IMG/VR virus record: IMGVR_UViG_3300025122_000137
Span: 1 to 25,467 of that record
Origin: a virus
Length of the DNA: 25,467 nucleotides
Reading direction: 5' to 3' (one strand)
The notes beneath the pieces were generated by a model that made no database searches, was not told the DNA's origin, and worked only from the letters and a program-made list of their open reading frames with translations. Position numbers and translations under genes: made by a program. This document shows positions 1-6,665 of the stretch, piece by piece (within the stretch, counting starts at the first letter, position 1; each line of letters starts with the position of its first letter).

Positions 1-344
1 GCCTCCGCTTTCGGTGTTTCGCGGAAGTAGCCCAGATTGATAGGCAAGGTGCCGCCGCCAAGGAAGTGTAACGCCGCCGGGCGAGCGCCTGTGCAATTAC
101 CTTCCCATGGCCCTAGCACTAGCACGCTTTCTTGCCCCGCTAGCACGCCGCTTTCTACTAGCACGTGCCAGTGTTTCGCGTTGCAGATGTAGGCGCGCTC
201 AGTCTTGCTTTTGTAGGCGCCCTGTAACTTTTTGACGCCGCTATTTAGGGCCAGAGGAAGGATCATAAAACGTTCGGGGTGGTCGGTCGAGAAGATAATA
301 TATGTTTCCGCGCTGGTGGCGCCGGAATGGTTTTGAATACCCAT
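1..344 (-). CDS. Hypothetical protein, leftward, C-terminus beyond the window edge
   Basis: The reverse strand is open from an ATG at 344-342 to the left edge (114 codons visible), and I see no stop. The protein begins MGIQNHSGATSAETYIIF and includes a segment rich in V, L and G (HVLVESGVLAG). A ribosome-binding site (AAAGGAT) lies just upstream and overlaps the stop region of the next gene to the right, so the two are probably co-transcribed and coupled. I recognise no domain or family. Being in a leftward cluster opposite to the structural genes suggests an early or regulatory/host-takeover gene, but that is inference from position only. The gene is partial because of the window, not because of damage. 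Confidence 0.7.
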   Translation of the reverse strand, partial: MGIQNHSGATSAETYIIFSTDHPERFMILPLALNSGVKKLQGAYKSKTERAYICNAKHWHVLVESGVLAGQESVLVLGPWEGNCTGARPAALHFLGGGTLPINLGYFRETPKAE

Positions 345-349
345 GATTG

Positions 350-610
350 CTAAATCCTTTCTACGCGGTTAGGGTTAGCGGCCACTATGCGGCCAGTGTT
401 TACATCGAAAATATAAATGGCGTCTCTTGTGCGGCGAGTAATCGGGCCAGCAACAACTGTTACCGGCGGGGTTCTGCCATATTTTACGTGATCGCCGACT
501 GCGATTGGTTCGGCGCTTTCGATTGACGGCGCCTTTGCCTTGCGATTGGCATGATAGGCGCTTGGCTTGTAGCCTTTGAAACCTTTTGAAAGCATTGATA
601 ATTTGAACAT
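350..610 (-). CDS. Small basic hypothetical protein (86 aa), leftward
   Basis: An 86-residue protein starts at the ATG at 610-608 with a ribosome-binding site (GAAAGGC) about 6 bases upstream, and stops with TAG at 352-350, five bases before the next leftward gene. The N-terminal third is strongly basic (MFKLSMLSKGFKGYKPS). The C-terminal half looks like a small beta-rich fold (GDHVKYGRTPPVTVVAGPI, then AIYIFDVNTGRIVAANPN). I do not recognise the family. Its start/stop spacing with its neighbours supports a three-gene leftward operon. A longer overlapping frame (375-677) has arginine/histidine-rich, non-protein-like composition and was rejected. Confidence 0.65.
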   Translation of the reverse strand: MFKLSMLSKGFKGYKPSAYHANRKAKAPSIESAEPIAVGDHVKYGRTPPVTVVAGPITRRTRDAIYIFDVNTGRIVAANPNRVERI

Positions 611-622
611 GGTTTTGCCTTT

Positions 623-769
623 CTATGCAACGCGGGTTAAAGTGTGATCGGCGTTTACGCGATACGTTGTCGCGCACCAGCTGGTTATGATGTCCATAAC
701 CCGTACGGGCTTTCCGAATACATCAAACACAACGTATTGGCCGGGCTTTGCGTTCATTGGGGTTGACAT
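623..769 (-). CDS. Very small hypothetical protein (48 aa), leftward
   Basis: I choose the ATG at 769-767, giving MSTPMNAKPGQYVVFDVFGK and 48 residues in all. This start has a well-placed ribosome-binding site (AAAGGC, six bases upstream) of the same style as the two downstream genes. The frame extends upstream to 868, but that stretch runs through the likely leftward promoter at 806-832, so the longer version is unlikely. Another ATG at 784 is possible but has poorer ribosome-binding spacing. The protein looks like one small beta-rich domain (QYVVFDVFGKPVRVMDI, then TTYRVNADHTLTRVA). Its style resembles the C-terminal half of the neighbouring 86-residue protein, so they may be distant paralogues. 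Function unknown. Confidence 0.55.
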   Translation of the reverse strand: MSTPMNAKPGQYVVFDVFGKPVRVMDIITSWCATTYRVNADHTLTRVA

Positions 770-805
770 GATTAAGCCTTTCATATGGATTACAACTATC
801 CCTTT

Positions 806-832
806 CCTATAGCATGGCGATACCCTTGTCAA
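806..832 (-). promoter_or_regulatory. Candidate leftward sigma70-type promoter
   Basis: On the reverse strand there is a perfect -35 hexamer TTGACA (832-827) and, 15 bases on, TATAGG (811-806) preceded by TGC, an extended -10 element. It lies about 40 bases upstream of the chosen start of the 48-residue leftward gene. The 15-base spacer is short for sigma70, which lowers confidence. The extended -10 partly compensates. Confidence 0.5.
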
Positions 833-853
833 CCTTTTCTTTTCAGGGGGTGC

Positions 854-1048
854 GCCAAGGCTTACCAATTATATTTTAGTCTGTAAACGTGGGAAGCCTT
901 AGTTAAGCCTTGGCTTATCATAGGCTTAACCTCATAACCAGTTGCATTAGATAGCCAAGGCTATACCATAGCGAGCGCACGCTGCGGTGGTAGCCTTGGC
1001 TTCCTATGCTACCATGCGACGTGGTTATCCAAGGCTAAGCCAAGGCTT
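854..1048. repeat. Cluster of AGCC-WW-GGCT iterated inverted repeats
   Basis: About seven full or partial copies of a short inverted repeat (AGCC, AA or TT, GGCT) lie in under 200 bp. Clear copies are at 854-864, 904-917 (TAAGCCTTGGCTTA), 951-964 (ATAGCCAAGGCTAT), 991-1002, 1029-1036 and 1038-1048. Partial AGCCTTA/TAGGCTTA forms are at 895-902 and 921-928. One copy is inside a larger stem formed by TGGTAGC (988-994) and GCTACCA (1008-1014). The cluster sits between the leftward and rightward promoters. Iterated sites of this kind bind a repressor/activator or a replication initiator in many phages and plasmids. Which applies here cannot be read from the sequence. Confidence 0.65.
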
Positions 1049-1053
1049 CGCAT

Positions 1054-1118
1054 GGGGGGGGCTTCGCTCAGAAGCGACTTCGGGGGCGCCGGGGGGCCGT
1101 TGCGCCTCAGTACCCCCC
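1054..1118. other. G-rich tracts with small hairpins upstream of the terminase genes
   Basis: Runs of 8, 5 and 6 G occur at 1054-1061, 1082-1086 and 1091-1096, with six C at 1113-1118. A small hairpin (GCTTC/GAAGC) lies at 1061-1075, and the last G run can pair with the C run. There is no convincing gene here. Packaging start sites often lie just upstream of the small terminase gene and can be G-rich, so a cos/pac role is possible, but there is no direct evidence for it. Confidence 0.3.
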
Positions 1119-1170
1119 AGATGGCGTCAAGCCCTCACGGCGATATTCCAGAAAAAAAACCATTGCTTCC

Positions 1171-1200
1171 TTGACAATCCTCGGATCAATCCCGTATCAT
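1171..1200 (+). promoter_or_regulatory. Candidate rightward sigma70-type promoter for the late operon
   Basis: A perfect -35 TTGACA (1171-1176) is followed after 18 bases by TATCAT (1195-1200), five of six matches to the -10 consensus. An A-rich stretch just upstream (1151-1159) could act as an UP-like element. It would give a leader of roughly 130 bases before the first rightward gene at 1335. That leader contains a short hairpin (GCCCT, TATT, AGGGC at 1254-1267). The 350-1334 interval holds no other rightward gene I accept. Confidence 0.65.
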
Positions 1201-1334
1201 TGTACCACGTGCGCTGCTTGGGCTTCTTCCCCGGCCTTTGAGCGGATGCATAGGCCCTTATTAGGGCGAACCGCTAGCTGGGCGACGGCGGTATACCAAA
1301 TGCCCCAAGTTAACCAGGGGCTAGGGAGAAGATC

Positions 1335-1448
1335 ATGTTCGATACCCTAATAAACATCCCACCGTGGGTCATGCTGGCCCAACTCTACGCCTTCTTCTGC
1401 CTCGGGTTCTCCCTTGGCATCTTTTGGCGTCGGATGTTTTACGCATGA
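1335..1448 (+). CDS. Small single-span membrane protein (37 aa) coupled to terS
   Basis: A 37-residue protein starts at ATG 1335 behind a good ribosome-binding site (GGGAGAAG at 1324-1331). It ends with a TGA whose first bases are shared with the terS start (ATGA at 1445-1448), so translation of the two is probably coupled. From MFDTLINIPPWVMLAQLYAF onward it is one hydrophobic segment rich in F, L and G, ending in a short basic tail (WRRMFYA). This is the pattern of an inner-membrane protein with its C-terminus in the cytoplasm. In T7 the holin gene (17.5) directly precedes the small terminase gene (18), so a lysis role is possible by position. At 37 residues it is shorter than known holins, and no family can be assigned. 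Confidence 0.6.
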   Translation: MFDTLINIPPWVMLAQLYAFFCLGFSLGIFWRRMFYA

Positions 1449-2068
1449 CCACGCCGATCACTAAGAGACTTCGGCCTCTTACCGAGCGGCAGCGCTTAGC
1501 CGTCGATGCGTATGGCAAGAATGGCTACAACAAAAAGCAAGCGATGCTCACCGCCGGCTTCAGCGAGATATATTCATCCAAACAGCAGGACCGCTTTTTT
1601 AAGATACCCGCCGTGATAGCCGAAGTTGAGCGTAAGCGAAAACAAATCTGTAAGAAACACAAGCTCAGCCCTGAATGGGTGATCGAGAGGCTGATGAGGC
1701 TGGCAATGGCTGATGAGGTGCTGGCGAAATTCAAGAAAACTGACGCGGACGGTAACTTGCGGTGGGACTTTACCGGCGCCACGGAGGAGGATTTACGCCA
1801 TGTGCATGGCCTCGGCACCGACACATACATGGATGGGAGAGGCAAAAATGCTAAGAAGGTTAAGAAGTTTAAGGTCAAGGATATTGACACTGGCGCGGCG
1901 CTTGTATCGCTCGCCCGTCATCTTGGCCTCTTTAAAGATAGCATCGAAATCAAAGGCTCCATGGCTGACCGCATCCAAGCGGCTCGCCACCGGGCTTTGG
2001 AAGTTCCCCGGGAGGATATCGAAGCGAAAGCGATAGACGTGACGCCGACCGAAACCGTAGTACACTAA
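1445..2068 (+). CDS. terS: Terminase small subunit
   Basis: This 207-residue protein should recognise phage DNA and regulate its cutting by the large subunit during packaging. The N-terminal region (LTERQRLAVDAY, then NKKQAMLTAGFS) matches the helix-turn-helix of the Terminase_2 type small terminases. A central helical part and a C-terminal segment LVSLARHLGLFKDSIEIKG are also typical of that family. The ATG at 1445 is chosen because it overlaps the upstream stop as ATGA and gives a normal family N-terminus. An in-frame extension to 1364 reads through the small membrane gene in another frame and looks non-coding. The region 120-170 is rich in K and G (DGRGKNAKKVKKFKVKD), possibly a DNA-contacting insert. 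Identity is well supported by sequence plus position before terL. Confidence 0.88.
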   Translation: MTTPITKRLRPLTERQRLAVDAYGKNGYNKKQAMLTAGFSEIYSSKQQDRFFKIPAVIAEVERKRKQICKKHKLSPEWVIERLMRLAMADEVLAKFKKTDADGNLRWDFTGATEEDLRHVHGLGTDTYMDGRGKNAKKVKKFKVKDIDTGAALVSLARHLGLFKDSIEIKGSMADRIQAARHRALEVPREDIEAKAIDVTPTETVVH

Positions 2069-2086
2069 ACGCACAGGGGGAAGAAA

Positions 2087-2106
2087 ATGGTATCACGTGA
2101 TACCAT
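2087..2106. repeat. 20-bp perfect palindrome overlapping the terL start codon
   Basis: ATGGTATCACGTGATACCAT reads the same on both strands. Its first three bases are the terL start codon. The 16-bp core GGTATCACGTGATACC recurs exactly at 9786-9801 and with two changes at 22470-22485. As DNA it could be the site of a dimeric protein. As RNA it would fold into an 8-bp stem with an ACGU loop that buries the start codon. Confidence 0.8.
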
Positions 2107-3676
2107 CGAGCAAGAACTCTTCGATGATCTCGGGAGGTACGCAGACAACCCGCTAGGGTACGTCATGTACGTCTTCCCGTGGGATACCCACCGAGCTATT
2201 CAAGTCGTCCCGTGGGACGATCCCGCGATAGCCGAGCAGATTGCGCCGTATCGGAAGAGATTTCCGAATGCGAAGTTTGGCCCCGATGTCTGGGCGTGTG
2301 AGTTCCTCGACGCCCTCGGGGATGAAATCAAGAAAAACAAATTTGACGGACGCACCGCCGTCCCGCCGATCCAGTTCGCCACCGCAAGTGGCCATGGTAT
2401 TGGTAAGTCCGTCATGGTTGCGTGGCTAACTAAGTTCATTTTAGACACCCGACCGCGATCCGTAGGGACGGTTACCGCCAACACTGCCGAGCAGTTGAAA
2501 ACGAAGACCTGGGCTGAAGTCGGCAAGTGGCATAAGATATCGCTCACCGAGCAGTATTTTAATTATAACACTGGCCGTGGAGCGATGAATCTCACCCACA
2601 ACGAGCAGAAGGAGGAGTGGAAATGCACCGCTCAGACTTGCCGTGAGGAAAATTCAGAGGCTTTCGCTGGACAACATGCAGTCTCAGGCACGTCGTTCTA
2701 CATTTTCGACGAAGCTTCCCGCGTTCCCGACAAAATATTCGAAGTGCGAGAAGGCGGGACAACTGATGGCGAGCCGATGGTCTTCGACTTCGGAAACCCC
2801 ACCCGCAATTCAGGGAGATTTTTCGAGCATTGCGCCGGAAGATTTCGCCATCGCTACAAAGTCAGATGCATAGATAGCCGCGATGTCTACATCACCAACA
2901 AAGATCTGCATAAGCAATGGGAGGAAGACTATGGCGAAGATAGTGATTTTTTCAAAGTTCGCGTACGCGGCATGTTTCCCTCTGCTGGTTCTTTGCAGTT
3001 TATTGGCACTGAGTTGGTGGAAGACGCGCAAATTCGTGAAACCTACGACGACAAATATGCACCGTTACTGATCGGTGTAGACGTTGCCCGGTTCGGAGAT
3101 AATGAAAGCGTCATCTATCCCCGGATCGGGTACGACGCCCGCTCCTGGCCAGCCGAGAGGTACCAAGGGCTGGACACGGTTCAACTGTTGGGCAAGATTT
3201 CCGAGATGATCCATCGCTTTGAAGACCTCGGCATCAAGTGCAGCGGTCTCTTTGTCGACGAAGGTGGGTTGGGCGCGGGCATCGTTGATAACCTGCGGCA
3301 CCTGGGGTATGGCCCGATAGGGGTGAACTTCGGGGCGACGGCTATCAACAGCAAGACGTATCGCTATCGCTCCGACGAGATGTGGGGTAACTTGCGGAGC
3401 GCGCTGCCGAAGATGATGCTTCCTGCCAACAACGCGAAAAACGGTCTTGACTTGAAAGCCGACTTGACGCAAAGAGAATATGGTTATACACTGATGGGGA
3501 ACAAGATACATCTCGAAACGAAAAAAGATATGAAAGACAGAGGCGTTAATTCCCCCGATCTGGCGGATGCTTTAGCGCTTACTTTTTCGCAGACGGTTGC
3601 CACGTTGGAGATACCCGGGGGACGAGGGGCGCCGGCGCAGATGGCCGAAAGCGAATATGACCCACTAGAGGATTAA
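2087..3676 (+). CDS. terL: Terminase large subunit (packaging ATPase/nuclease)
   Basis: A 529-residue DNA-packaging motor. The N-terminal ATPase has a Walker A motif GHGIGKS (102-108) and a Walker B strand ending YIFDEAS (205-211, with D208 and E209). The C-terminal RNase H-like nuclease has its first acidic residue in IGVDVARFGD (D332), a second in LFVDEGG (D391) and a final one in NSPDLADALAL (D491/D494). Length and domain order are normal for the family, and no motif is missing. The start follows a purine-rich GGGGGAAGAAA site 18 bases after the terS stop. The start codon lies inside a 20-bp palindrome, so the first eight codons are also a potential hairpin that could limit translation. 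Confidence 0.95.
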   Translation: MVSRDTIEQELFDDLGRYADNPLGYVMYVFPWDTHRAIQVVPWDDPAIAEQIAPYRKRFPNAKFGPDVWACEFLDALGDEIKKNKFDGRTAVPPIQFATASGHGIGKSVMVAWLTKFILDTRPRSVGTVTANTAEQLKTKTWAEVGKWHKISLTEQYFNYNTGRGAMNLTHNEQKEEWKCTAQTCREENSEAFAGQHAVSGTSFYIFDEASRVPDKIFEVREGGTTDGEPMVFDFGNPTRNSGRFFEHCAGRFRHRYKVRCIDSRDVYITNKDLHKQWEEDYGEDSDFFKVRVRGMFPSAGSLQFIGTELVEDAQIRETYDDKYAPLLIGVDVARFGDNESVIYPRIGYDARSWPAERYQGLDTVQLLGKISEMIHRFEDLGIKCSGLFVDEGGLGAGIVDNLRHLGYGPIGVNFGATAINSKTYRYRSDEMWGNLRSALPKMMLPANNAKNGLDLKADLTQREYGYTLMGNKIHLETKKDMKDRGVNSPDLADALALTFSQTVATLEIPGGRGAPAQMAESEYDPLED

Positions 3677-3681
3677 CCTTC

Positions 3682-3903
3682 ATGTCAATCTTTAGCCCTC
3701 CGAAAGCACCACAATTTCTTCCGCCGCCGCGCGCGCCTGTAGCGCTACCCACCAAATCTGATCCCCGGGTTGGTGAAGCTGCGAAACGTGATCAACAGTT
3801 GGCAGCCCTGGCAGCAGGTCGAAATAGCACGATTGCCACCAGCGGCTTGGGGCTAACTAGCCCTGCAAAAAGTTCAGCGAAGAAAACCATTCTGGGGGCA
3901 TAG
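3682..3903 (+). CDS. Small proline-rich conserved phage protein (73 aa)
   Basis: This short protein begins MSIFSPPKAPQFLPPPRAP, has an alanine-rich helical middle (EAAKRDQQLAALAAGRNST) and ends with KKTILGA. Small proteins of this layout (Pro-rich start, polar middle, 'GL...KKTLLG' end) are common between large terminase and portal genes in podovirus genomes. Their role is not established. It starts five bases after the terL stop and ends three bases before the portal start, so it belongs to the same operon. A minor virion or head-assembly role is the best guess from position. Confidence 0.75.
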   Translation: MSIFSPPKAPQFLPPPRAPVALPTKSDPRVGEAAKRDQQLAALAAGRNSTIATSGLGLTSPAKSSAKKTILGA

Positions 3904-3906
3904 GCC

Positions 3907-5568
3907 ATGGCCTTCGAAGCAATCCGCGACTATTACGAGCAGCGCAAGGGAGATATGAAGAAAGAGCGATCCAGCTTTATCTCCCACTACAAACTGCTGT
4001 CCGACAATATACAACCCCGGCGTGGCAGGTTTGAGACCACCGATAGAAATGTCGGCACACGCCGTCACCAGAACATCATCAACAGCAGAGGCACTCAGGC
4101 GCTTAAAATAGCTACCGCAGGACTGTTCGCCGGCATCATGTCGCCGACGCGGCCATGGTTCGACCTCGCTTCCCCTGACCCCGATCTAATGGAGTTTCGC
4201 GAAGCCAAGATATGGTATCGGCAGGTGGCTCAAACCATGCGTAGCATCTTCAACGCGGGCAACCTCTATACTATGGCGCCCGTGATGATACAGGAACTTC
4301 TCCTGTTCGGTACGGGCAACATGAGCCACGTTGAAGACGATGAGAATGTAGCTCGGTTTTACACTCATACGGCGGGCAGCTACATGATCTCTCAAAATGA
4401 GAAGTTTGAGGTTGACACTGAATGTCGTGAATTTATGATGACGGTCGAACAGATGGCGTCGGACTTCGGTGTAGATAACTTGAGCGATACGGCTAAGTCA
4501 GCTGTTGATCAGAATAACCTGGACATGTGGCTGCCCGTCGTCCACTTCATCGAGCCTAATGCTGACTATAAGCCATCAAGCGTGTTGGCGAAAAACAAGA
4601 AATTCTCCTCTGTTAAATACGAGCCGGGCAATGTGAACAAGGAGATATTTCTCAGCAAGAAAGGTTTCGATGAGTTCCCGAAATACTGTCCCCGCTGGGG
4701 CGTCACGGGCGAAGACGTATATGGTACCGACTGCCCTGGGATGACGACGCTGGGCGACGTTAAGGGTTTGCAGATCGAAGAGAAACGGAAAGCCCAAGGG
4801 ATTGATAAACAGGTTAACCCTCCGTTAACTGGCCCAGCGTCCGTTAGGAATACTCCTGTTTCCTCGCTGCCTGGCGGGTTGACATTGTACGACGGAGACC
4901 CCAGCCGGAACAAGCTGGAAAGCCTCTACGCTGTCAACATCAATCTTCAAGATATGAAAGAAGATATCGAGCGAGTTGAAAGGCGCATCAATGACGCATT
5001 CTTCGTCGACCTCTTCCTTGCCATCTCCAACATGGAGGGCATACAGCCCCGTAATCAATTCGAGATTTCAGAGCGCAATGCGGAGCGCCTTCTCCAACTC
5101 GGCCCCGTCCTCGAAAGGATGCAAGGCGAGTTCCTCGATCCTCTCATCTCTCGGACATTTAATCAAATGGAGAGGGCCGGGCTATTACCACCGGCTCCCG
5201 AGGCAATCCAAGGACAGCCCTTAAAGGTAGAGTACATCTCGTCTTTAGCCCAAGCCCAGCGGGCAGTCGATACGCGGTCGATAGATCGCTTGACGACATA
5301 TGTGGCCGGGCTGAAGCAAGCGGAACTCTCCGATGGGCGTAAGTTTGACGGCGATAAAGCCATCTCCAAGTACGCTGATCTCGTTGGCACGCCGCCGGAA
5401 CTGATGGCGGAAGACCAAGAGGTCGCGGACGTCCGCGAGGCAGAACAGCAACAGCAACAGCAAGCCCAGCAGCTAGGAGCAGCCGAACAGGCGGCACGCA
5501 CGGCACGCGATGCTGGCCAAGTTGATTTAGGGGGTGATAACCCTGTGGCGCGTGCGGTAGAGAATTGA
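3907..5568 (+). CDS. Portal protein (head-to-tail connector)
   Basis: The 553-residue protein matches the podovirus head-to-tail connecting protein family (T7 gp8/BPP-1 type). Signatures are the N-terminal helix (AIRDYYEQRKGDMKKERSSF), the conserved stretch NSRGTQALKIATAGLFAGIM followed by SPTRPWF (59-85), and a helical C-terminal half. The last 45 residues hold a glutamine run (about 513-525) and a flexible A/Q-rich tail, common in this family. It should form the twelve-subunit ring through which DNA is packaged and ejected and to which the terminase and tail bind. It lies three bases after the upstream stop. Length is normal and there is no sign of disruption. Confidence 0.93.
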   Translation: MAFEAIRDYYEQRKGDMKKERSSFISHYKLLSDNIQPRRGRFETTDRNVGTRRHQNIINSRGTQALKIATAGLFAGIMSPTRPWFDLASPDPDLMEFREAKIWYRQVAQTMRSIFNAGNLYTMAPVMIQELLLFGTGNMSHVEDDENVARFYTHTAGSYMISQNEKFEVDTECREFMMTVEQMASDFGVDNLSDTAKSAVDQNNLDMWLPVVHFIEPNADYKPSSVLAKNKKFSSVKYEPGNVNKEIFLSKKGFDEFPKYCPRWGVTGEDVYGTDCPGMTTLGDVKGLQIEEKRKAQGIDKQVNPPLTGPASVRNTPVSSLPGGLTLYDGDPSRNKLESLYAVNINLQDMKEDIERVERRINDAFFVDLFLAISNMEGIQPRNQFEISERNAERLLQLGPVLERMQGEFLDPLISRTFNQMERAGLLPPAPEAIQGQPLKVEYISSLAQAQRAVDTRSIDRLTTYVAGLKQAELSDGRKFDGDKAISKYADLVGTPPELMAEDQEVADVREAEQQQQQQAQQLGAAEQAARTARDAGQVDLGGDNPVARAVEN

Positions 5569-5617
5569 TGTTGGAGCACATTGGCAGGGATGGCTAGAAG
5601 ATACCTAAGGGGGGACC

Positions 5618-5953
5618 ATGGCTGAAACATTCGACACAAGCGATGAGAAGCAAGTCAAGGAAAGGAAGAAAGCACATGAACTCGCAAGCGAGACAGAGAC
5701 CGAAGAACTCAAGGCCGTGCTGGGGACTTACTCGGGGCGAGCTTTCGTTTGGCGTCTTCTTGATAAATGCGAAATTCACACCTTTGGGTATTGTGGCGAT
5801 AATAATTTTCTTAATAACCTAGAGGGCAGACGCTTTATAGGCGGCTGGATCGAGAAGGAGGTCTTGACTGACGCACCAGGAGCTTATATAATGATGCGGA
5901 ATGAAGCAATGGAACGTGTAGCTAGAAAGAAGAGAGGGAAATCAAATGGGTGA
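5618..5953 (+). CDS. Bbp19-family phage protein
   Basis: A 111-residue protein with a helical charged start, then the core SGRAFVWRLLDKCEIHTFGY, EGRRFIGGWI and AYIMMRNEAMERV. This spacing (GR..WRLL..C, later EGRR.IG, then the M..E helix) matches the small Bbp19-type proteins located between portal and scaffold in BPP-1-like phages. The biochemical role is not known to me; a role in head assembly is inferred from the conserved position. It has a strong ribosome-binding site (AAGGGGGG, 5606-5613), and its last 8 bases overlap the scaffold start, so the two are probably coupled. Confidence 0.8.
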   Translation: MAETFDTSDEKQVKERKKAHELASETETEELKAVLGTYSGRAFVWRLLDKCEIHTFGYCGDNNFLNNLEGRRFIGGWIEKEVLTDAPGAYIMMRNEAMERVARKKRGKSNG

Positions 5954-6626
5954 AGAGATTTTAGATGCGGGGGATACCACAGAGGAAGCTCCCGCCGCCG
6001 AGGAAAAGAGTGAGCCGACTGCGCTCACCGACGAGACCACGGAGGAGAAATCCTCTGACGATACAGACGCCAAGGCGTCTGAAGAAACTGACCACAAGGA
6101 CGATGCCGACCAGAAACCGGAGGACAGCAAAGCTGACGACGGTAAGGACGGTGCGCCAAGTGAGTATACGGAGTTTACTGTACCTGAAGGGCAGAAGCTC
6201 GACGCCGATGCGGTTGCTGAAGCGGCGCCACTCCTCAAGGAGCTAGGTGCTACACAGGAACAAGCGCAGAAGCTGGTCGATCTTCAGTCCAAGATGATGC
6301 AGAGCGCTGCCGATGCTCAACTTAAAGCGTGGACAGATCAAAAGAGCGAGTGGAGAAAGGCGTCCGAGAATGACGAAGAGTTTGGCAAAGGCAAGTACGA
6401 TGCTAGCGTTGCTGGCGCTCGTAAAGCCTTACGAACTTTCGGCACGCCGGAACTCACTGCTACTCTAGAAACCAGCGGGTTGGGCGACCACCCCGAAGTT
6501 ATCCGGGTCTTTTCCCGAATAGCGAATGAAATTGGAGAAGACAACCTGAGTTTTGGGCAAGGCGGACGAGACGCTGTAAAGTCTTACGCCGATGTGATAT
6601 TTCACAAACACCAAAACCCCGGCTAA
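5946..6626 (+). CDS. Putative capsid scaffolding protein
   Basis: A 226-residue protein without recognisable enzyme motifs. Residues 1-75 are extremely acidic and low-complexity (many E, D, T, K). Residues 75-145 look helical (EYTEFTVPEGQKLDADAVAE, then ELGATQEQAQKLVDLQSKMM). The C-terminal part has a conserved-looking helix-rich domain (LETSGLGDHPEVIRVFSRIA). An acidic, helical protein directly before the major capsid gene is the usual profile of the internal scaffold that directs procapsid assembly, and this one resembles the Bbp18-position protein of BPP-1-like phages. It overlaps the upstream gene by 8 bases. No protease motif is visible, so scaffold rather than maturation protease is preferred. 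Confidence 0.82.
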   Translation: MGEEILDAGDTTEEAPAAEEKSEPTALTDETTEEKSSDDTDAKASEETDHKDDADQKPEDSKADDGKDGAPSEYTEFTVPEGQKLDADAVAEAAPLLKELGATQEQAQKLVDLQSKMMQSAADAQLKAWTDQKSEWRKASENDEEFGKGKYDASVAGARKALRTFGTPELTATLETSGLGDHPEVIRVFSRIANEIGEDNLSFGQGGRDAVKSYADVIFHKHQNPG

Positions 6627-6665
6627 ACCGTCTCCTGGCATAAACAAGAGAAAGGGCATTGAAAA

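Noticed and set aside
375-677. 100-codon leftward frame overlapping two small genes
   Set aside because: R/H/Q-rich non-protein-like translation, overlapping two genes that each have ribosome-binding sites and tidy spacing.
770-868. Longer version of the 48-residue leftward protein
   Set aside because: The extension reads through the likely promoter, and the internal ATG at 769 has the better ribosome-binding site.
162-1211. Other CACGTG sites (162-167 and 1206-1211, also near 8429)
   Set aside because: Only the six-base centre matches; the GGTATC/GATACC arms are absent, so they are not copies of the block palindrome.
987-1241. Open frame of 84 codons on the plus strand in the control region
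   Set aside because: It runs through the repeat cluster, the G tracts and the -35/-10 elements, has a protein-unlike composition and no good ribosome-binding site.
1364-1444. N-terminal extension of the small terminase
   Set aside because: It overlaps the 37-residue membrane gene in another frame. The ATG at 1445 gives ATGA coupling and a normal family N-terminus.
5163-5639. 158-codon reverse frame with a run of cysteines opposite the portal
   Set aside because: The cysteine run is the antisense of the portal glutamine run, so it is a shadow frame.
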